Positions 59,663 through 64,000 of a stretch of 64,000 bases of DNA are shown piece by piece (the stretch's first letter is position 1; each line of letters starts with the position of its first letter). Under the pieces are notes generated by a model, which was given only the letters and a program-made list of their open reading frames with translations, was not told the origin of the DNA and did not search any database. The translations under genes were made by a program, and so were the position numbers. Source of the DNA: Pseudomonas nicosulfuronedens (GTDB lineage Bacteria > Pseudomonadota > Gammaproteobacteria > Pseudomonadales > Pseudomonadaceae); contig NZ_SWDV01000013.1 of NCBI RefSeq assembly GCF_005877905.1, positions 1-64,000 of the forward strand, given 5' to 3'.

Positions 59663-60811
59663 ATGCGTATCCTTGCCGATGAAAACATCCCCCTGGTCGA
59701 AGCCTTCTTCGGCGCCCATGGCGACATCCGTCGCCTGCCCGGACGCAGCATCGATCGCGCCGCCCTGGGCGACGCCGAAGTCCTGCTGGTTCGCTCGGTG
59801 ACCGATGTCAGCCGCGAGCTGCTCGCAGGCAGCCAGGTGAAATTCGTCGGCACCTGCACCATCGGTACCGATCACCTGGACCTCGACTACTTCGCCAAGG
59901 CCGGCATCGTCTGGTCCAGTGCGCCCGGCTGCAATGCGCGCGGTGTGGTGGACTGGGTGCTGGGCAGCCTGCTGGCGCTGGCCGAAGTGCACGGCGCCAA
60001 GCTGTCCGAACGCCGTTATGGCGTGGTCGGCGCAGGACAGGTGGGCGGCCGCCTGGTGGATGTGCTGCGCGGCCTGGGGTGGGACGTGCGCGTGTGCGAC
60101 CCGCCGCGTGCCGCCGCTGAAGGCGGTGATTTCCGCAGCCTGGAAGAAGTACTGCGCGAGTGCGACGTCATCAGCCTGCATACGCCGCTGACCCGCGACG
60201 GTGAAAACCCGACGCGCCACCTGATCGACGCGCAGCGTCTCAAGGCGCTGCGTCCCGGCACCTGGCTGATCAACGCCAGCCGGGGCGGCGTGGTCGACAA
60301 CACGGCGCTGCGCATCCACCTGGAATCCGGCGCCGACATCGACGTCGCGCTGGATGTCTGGGAAGGCGAACCGGAAGTGAACGTACGTCTGGCCGAACTC
60401 TGCCGCATTGCCACCCCGCACATCGCCGGCTACAGCCTGGACGGCAAGCTGCGCGGCACGGCGCAGATCTACGAGGCTTTCTGCGCCTGGCAGCAAAGCG
60501 CACCGGCCGTCGACCTGGACGACCTGCTGCCCACGCAATGGCTGGCCGAATTGAGCCTGAAGGAAGAATGCGACCCGGAGTGGGCGCTGGCGATGCTCTG
60601 CCGTGCGGTGTACGACCCGCGCAGCGATGACGCCAATTTCCGCCGTAGCCTGGCAGGGGACACCCAGACCCGGCGGGCAGCCTTTGACGCGTTACGCAAG
60701 CACTACCCGCCGCGCCGGGAGATCACCGGGCTGTGGGTAGACATCCAGGGCGACTCTCCGCGCCTGGAAAGCCTGCTGACCGCGCTGGGCGCCAACCGGG
60801 TCGGGGAGTAG
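59663..60811 (+). CDS. pdxB: 4-Phosphoerythronate dehydrogenase
   Basis: This 382-residue NAD-dependent 2-hydroxyacid-type dehydrogenase oxidises 4-phosphoerythronate in pyridoxal phosphate synthesis. The Rossmann [12 protein letters not shown] motif is near residue 118, and the C-terminal PdxB-specific dimerisation region follows the catalytic domain, giving the longer PdxB length rather than that of generic dehydrogenases. GGAG lies upstream of the ATG. Confidence 0.96.
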   Translation: MRILADENIPLVEAFFGAHGDIRRLPGRSIDRAALGDAEVLLVRSVTDVSRELLAGSQVKFVGTCTIGTDHLDLDYFAKAGIVWSSAPGCNARGVVDWVLGSLLALAEVHGAKLSERRYGVVGAGQVGGRLVDVLRGLGWDVRVCDPPRAAAEGGDFRSLEEVLRECDVISLHTPLTRDGENPTRHLIDAQRLKALRPGTWLINASRGGVVDNTALRIHLESGADIDVALDVWEGEPEVNVRLAELCRIATPHIAGYSLDGKLRGTAQIYEAFCAWQQSAPAVDLDDLLPTQWLAELSLKEECDPEWALAMLCRAVYDPRSDDANFRRSLAGDTQTRRAAFDALRKHYPPRREITGLWVDIQGDSPRLESLLTALGANRVGE

Positions 60812-60841
60812 GGCGCACGCGTCGCCGTGCTTTGAGTCCGC

Positions 60842-61015
60842 TCAGCGGCGCGGCGGCTCGCAGGTCTTGTCCAGTTCCTGGCAGGCACGCTGGATCATGT
60901 CTTCGGTGATCGGGACTTCACGGCCCTGAGCATCGATGATCGAGCCGCCGACTGGTTGCTGCGGATTGCGCGGAGCGGGGCGGGGAGTGGATTCACGGTG
61001 GGTTTGCAGGCTCAT
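60842..61015 (-). CDS. 57-residue conserved small protein
   Basis: This small ORF translates to a 57-residue protein starting MSLQTHRESTPRP and containing GGSIIDAQGREVPITEDMIQ, with two cysteines near the C-terminus. AGGAG lies upstream of the ATG at 61015. It resembles the PA1571-type small Pseudomonas proteins (family recalled, not checked), for which no function is known. It converges with pdxB 30 nt away. Confidence 0.7.
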   Translation of the reverse strand: MSLQTHRESTPRPAPRNPQQPVGGSIIDAQGREVPITEDMIQRACQELDKTCEPPRR

Positions 61016-61265
61016 GGCCAATCTCCTCTACATCAGTGCATTGCAGTCTAGGCAGATCAGATGAAACCCCGGTGACAGAGGCTGCGCAGGGCAGCGCCGA
61101 AGAACCGTCACCGAAGACAGACGACCGTAATGCCCTCGCAGATTGCGTGCCAATCGCGAAGTCCCCGGTCGTTTGCTTGTCGTTATAGTGGTTCGGGATT
61201 TGCCGCTCCTTGGTCCGACCCGGCGTTGCACCGGTGGTTCGAAGAAGTTTCCCTCGAGGATGAGT

Positions 61266-62405
61266 ATGGACAGGATTCGCATAGGGTTGATCATCAATCC
61301 GCTGGCCGGTATCGGCGGCCCGACCGCGCTCAAGGGCAGTGACGGCGTCGCGGAGCTGGCTTTGGCGCGCGGCGCCGAACCTCGGGCGGCAGAGCGCACG
61401 CGTGTTGCCCTGGAGTACCTGCTGCCGGTGTGCGAGCGCCTGGAGTTCCTCTCCTTCCCCGGCGCCATGGGGGCTGATCTGCTGGCGGACATGGGCTTTG
61501 CCCATCGTCTGGTGGGCGAACTGGAGCAGGCGCAGACCAGCGCGGCAGATACCCGTCACGCCGTGCAGGCGTTGCAGGAGGCCGGCGTGGCGCTGATTCT
61601 CTTTGCTGGCGGCGATGGCACCGCGCGGGATGTGGCCGAGGTGGCCCGCGAAGGCCAGCCCGTGCTGGGCATTCCGGCCGGCGTGAAAATCCATTCCGGG
61701 GTCTATACCATCAGCCCGCGCGCCGCCGGAGAACTGGCGCGGCGGCTGGTGGACGGCGGGCTGGTGCGCCTGACCCAGGGCGAAGTGCGCGACCTTGACG
61801 AAGCGGCGCTGCGCGAGGGTCGTGTCGCTGCGCGCTGGTATGCCGAACTGACGGTGCCCGAGGAAGGTCACTTCATGCAGCATGTGAAGCAGGCCGGCAT
61901 GGAGACCGAGGAACTGGTGCTGGCCGATCTTGCCGCCTGGCTGGAAGACAGCTGGGAAGACGACGTGCGTTACGTCTTCGGGCCCGGTTCGACCCTGCAC
62001 GGGCTGGCCGCCGACCTGCACCTGGACACTACGTTGCTGGGCGTCGACGTGATCGAGAACGGCGAAGTGATCGCCCGTGATGTCACCGAGGCGCAGTTGT
62101 TCGAGCTGGTGAGCGGGCATCCAGCCTTCCTGCTGGTCACCGCCATCGGCGGGCAAGGACACATCCTCGGACGCGGCAACCAGCAGATCAGCCCGCGTGT
62201 GCTGCGCGCCATCGGTATCGAGCGCCTGCGGGTGATCGCCACCAAGCGCAAGCTCGGCACCCTCGAAGGCCGGCCGCTGCTGGTGGACAGCGGGGATACC
62301 GAACTGGACGCGAGCTTCCCGGCGGCCGTGAGGGTGTGGGCCGGCTACAAGGAAGAACTGCTCTATCCGCTGGGCTGGGGCAGCGACGACCAGCCGTCCG
62401 TGTAG
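61266..62405 (+). CDS. ATP-NAD kinase family protein (AcoX-like)
   Basis: This 379-residue protein has the NAD/diacylglycerol kinase motif FAGGDGTARDVAEV (GGDGT at 115-119) and a C-terminal sandwich domain. The subgroup resembles AcoX, distinct from the essential NadK. It probably phosphorylates a small molecule or NAD; the substrate is open. GAGGA lies just before the ATG at 61266; ATG at 61260 is an alternative start. Confidence 0.88.
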   Translation: MDRIRIGLIINPLAGIGGPTALKGSDGVAELALARGAEPRAAERTRVALEYLLPVCERLEFLSFPGAMGADLLADMGFAHRLVGELEQAQTSAADTRHAVQALQEAGVALILFAGGDGTARDVAEVAREGQPVLGIPAGVKIHSGVYTISPRAAGELARRLVDGGLVRLTQGEVRDLDEAALREGRVAARWYAELTVPEEGHFMQHVKQAGMETEELVLADLAAWLEDSWEDDVRYVFGPGSTLHGLAADLHLDTTLLGVDVIENGEVIARDVTEAQLFELVSGHPAFLLVTAIGGQGHILGRGNQQISPRVLRAIGIERLRVIATKRKLGTLEGRPLLVDSGDTELDASFPAAVRVWAGYKEELLYPLGWGSDDQPSV

Positions 62406-62568
62406 CGCGTTATCCGCCGCGTCGGCACCGCTGGTGCTGGCGTCTGCCATGGCCATCTGTAGTGAGGCGGCAGCCGCGAAAGCCGAACCACCCCTCAGTA
62501 CGGTGGTGCATGTCACCGGGCCTGATCTAGACTCCATCGCTTCGTGAAACTGGGCGGGGAGCAGGGCC

Positions 62569-62970
62569 ATGCATACCGGCGGTTGTCTGTGCGGCGCGGT
62601 GCGCTACGAGATCAGCGGCGAGCTGGCGCCAATCCAGGTCTGCCATTGCGGCCAGTGCCGCAAGGCGCAGGGCGGGCCGTTCGCCACCAACCTTCCCGTG
62701 GATCGCGTGGCGTTTCGCCTGCTCAGCGGTGAGTCCGAGCTGGCCGAGTACCGCGCTACGCCAGAGAAGAAACGCGTGTTCTGCCGCACCTGCGGATCGC
62801 CGATCTACAGCGCCCGCGATGCGTTGCCGGAAACTTTGCGGGTGCGTGCGGGAACCCTGGACGAGCCCGTGCGGACAAAGCTCGAAGCACATTACTACGT
62901 CGATTCCCGCGCCACCTGGTGGCCGCTGGAGGACAATCTGCCCCGCTACGGGGGCGCAAAGCCGGGATGA
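62569..62970 (+). CDS. GFA-family (glutathione-dependent formaldehyde-activating) protein
   Basis: This 133-residue Mss4-like zinc protein has cysteine ligands Cys6, Cys8, Cys25, Cys27, Cys30, Cys72 and Cys75 (GGCLCGAVRY, CHCGQC, FCRTCG), the standard GFA pattern. Family members bind zinc, and some bind glutathione adducts. GGGGAG lies upstream of the ATG. The role here is unknown. Confidence 0.9.
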   Translation: MHTGGCLCGAVRYEISGELAPIQVCHCGQCRKAQGGPFATNLPVDRVAFRLLSGESELAEYRATPEKKRVFCRTCGSPIYSARDALPETLRVRAGTLDEPVRTKLEAHYYVDSRATWWPLEDNLPRYGGAKPG

Positions 62971-63019
62971 AGGAGCTGGCACCGCCAGCAGCAGTCAGGG
63001 AGCAACAGGGTCAGTGGCA

Positions 63020-64000
63020 ATGGAACGGAAATTTCGCGTGCTGGTGTTGGGCGGCTACGGCAACTTCGGCAGCCTGATCGTGCGCCGCCTCAGCGGCATC
63101 GACGGCATCCGCGTGCTGGTGGGCGGGCGCGACCAACGGCGCGCCAATGAGCTGGCCGCGCAGGTAGGCGGCGAGGCGGTTTGCCTGGACATGAACCAGC
63201 CGACGCTGGCCGGCCGCCTCAACGACCTGAAAGTCGACCTGGTGATCTCCACCGCCGGCCCTTTCCAGGGGCAGGATTACCGCGTCGCCCGCGCCGCCAT
63301 CGGCGCCCGCGCGCACTACATCGACCTGGCCGACGCTCGCCAGTTCGTCTGCGGCATCCACGAACTCGATCGTGCCGCGCGCAGCGCCGGGGTGCTGGTC
63401 TGTAGCGGCGCCAGTTCGGTGCCTGCGCTGGCCGCCTCGGTGATCGACGATTTGCTGCCGCGCTTCCAGCGCCTGGACAGCATCCACCACGGCATCAGTT
63501 CCTCGGCGAAGATTCCCGGCCAGGCCACGGTATCCGCGGTGCTGGGCTACTGTGGCAAGCCGTTGCGCCAGTGGCGCCAGGGTCGCTGGCAGGACGTGCA
63601 CGGCTGGCAGGGGCTGAATCGCCACCGTTTTCCGGCTCCCTTGGGGCAACGCTGGCTGGCCCACTGTGACGTACCGGACCTCGACCTGTTCCCGCAGCGC
63701 TACCCCGGCGTGCAGGACGTGCGTTTCTCCGCCGGCCTTGGCCTGGGCCTTACCCAGTTCGGCACCTGGGGCCTGTCCTGGCTGGTGCGTGCCGGGTTGG
63801 TGAAGGATGCCGCGCGCCTGGGCGCCGGCCTGCACCGCATCGCTGTGGCGATGGAGCCCTTGGGCGACGGGCGCAGTGGCATGTTCGTCCAGTTGCAGGG
63901 CGTCGATGGCGACGGCAAGCCGCTGGCGCTGTGCTGGGAAATGCTCGCGCAGCAAGACCACGGCCCGAACATTCCCTGTATGGCGGCGGTGGCTTTGGCG
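63020..64000 (+). CDS. Saccharopine dehydrogenase NADP-binding domain protein (partial)
   Basis: The gene starts at 63020 and is still open at the window edge, giving 327 residues so far. The N-terminal Rossmann motif LVLGGYGNFGSLI and later ISTAGPFQGQDYRVARAAI fit the saccharopine-dehydrogenase-like family, which also includes trans-acting enoyl reductases. Substrate and C-terminus cannot be judged. No strong GGAG site is seen at the ATG. Confidence 0.82.
   Translation, partial: MERKFRVLVLGGYGNFGSLIVRRLSGIDGIRVLVGGRDQRRANELAAQVGGEAVCLDMNQPTLAGRLNDLKVDLVISTAGPFQGQDYRVARAAIGARAHYIDLADARQFVCGIHELDRAARSAGVLVCSGASSVPALAASVIDDLLPRFQRLDSIHHGISSSAKIPGQATVSAVLGYCGKPLRQWRQGRWQDVHGWQGLNRHRFPAPLGQRWLAHCDVPDLDLFPQRYPGVQDVRFSAGLGLGLTQFGTWGLSWLVRAGLVKDAARLGAGLHRIAVAMEPLGDGRSGMFVQLQGVDGDGKPLALCWEMLAQQDHGPNIPCMAAVALA

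Noticed and set aside
1-64000. CRISPR array, tRNA or rRNA genes, insertion sequence or prophage genes
   Set aside because: No regularly spaced repeats, tRNA-like cloverleaf with CCA end, rRNA signature or transposase/integrase motif was found; the palindromic elements are short and non-coding.

Overview
The window is GC-rich, densely coded DNA that reads as a Pseudomonas chromosome, probably from the P. aeruginosa lineage and similar in content to P. nitroreducens or P. citronellolis type species. The genus call rests on htpG, pdxB, phnW/phnX, a NorM-type exporter, an Hxu-like ECF sigma/FecR/TonB heme set, PaaI thioesterases and several Pseudomonas-style intergenic palindromes. The species is inference. 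No rRNA, tRNA, CRISPR array, prophage or insertion sequence was seen.

Positions 1-17.9 kb form an accessory catabolic island. A minus-strand unit runs from a TetR repressor (8592-9206) through a two-domain extradiol (VOC) dioxygenase, an FAH-family hydrolase, an acyl-CoA synthetase, a lipoprotein metallo-beta-lactamase-fold hydrolase and a DUF1302/DUF1329 envelope pair. Diverging from it is a plus-strand unit with an MhpA-like flavin hydroxylase, a second flavin monooxygenase, a small SCP2-like protein, an ACMSD-type amidohydrolase and an Old Yellow Enzyme. Two near-identical palindromes sit in the mirrored promoters of these units. Together the genes suggest import of a hydrophobic phenolic compound, ring hydroxylation, decarboxylation, meta cleavage, hydrolysis and CoA activation. 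A second TetR/MhpA-like module (15493-17785) has its own promoter palindrome. CA-rich AANAANAA motifs lie at or near the translation starts of most of these genes, which suggests Hfq/Crc catabolite repression.

Positions 18-33.9 kb are mostly conserved backbone: a DUF599 membrane protein, a small lipoprotein, two overlapping thioesterases, htpG behind a textbook sigma-32 promoter, a dienelactone hydrolase, a three-gene molybdenum oxidoreductase with a triheme cytochrome, a sugar MFS porter, a pirin and a DUF3859 protein. Two SUKH/DUF4303 immunity-like genes lie between htpG and the dienelactone hydrolase gene.

Positions 34-45 kb hold a second DUF1302/DUF1329 pair, an Lrp-type regulator with an EamA exporter, a DUF1615 lipoprotein, small periplasmic and cytosolic proteins, a TetR regulator, an LMW phosphatase/ArsC-like protein, a luciferase-like oxidoreductase, YajD and a YbaN-type membrane protein. 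Positions 44.9-50.1 kb are a heme-iron unit: heme oxygenase, TonB receptor, FecR and ECF sigma, with a Fur-box candidate.

Positions 50.2-56 kb form a 2-aminoethylphosphonate (2-AEP) region: an organophosphate-type MFS porter, two LysR regulators, phnW and phnX. The right end carries an HTH-cupin regulator diverging from an RhtA-like exporter, NorM, pdxB, a 57-residue conserved protein, an ATP-NAD kinase-like protein, a GFA-family protein and a saccharopine-dehydrogenase-like gene cut by the window edge. Five types of structured intergenic repeat are scattered from 37.6 to 59.6 kb.
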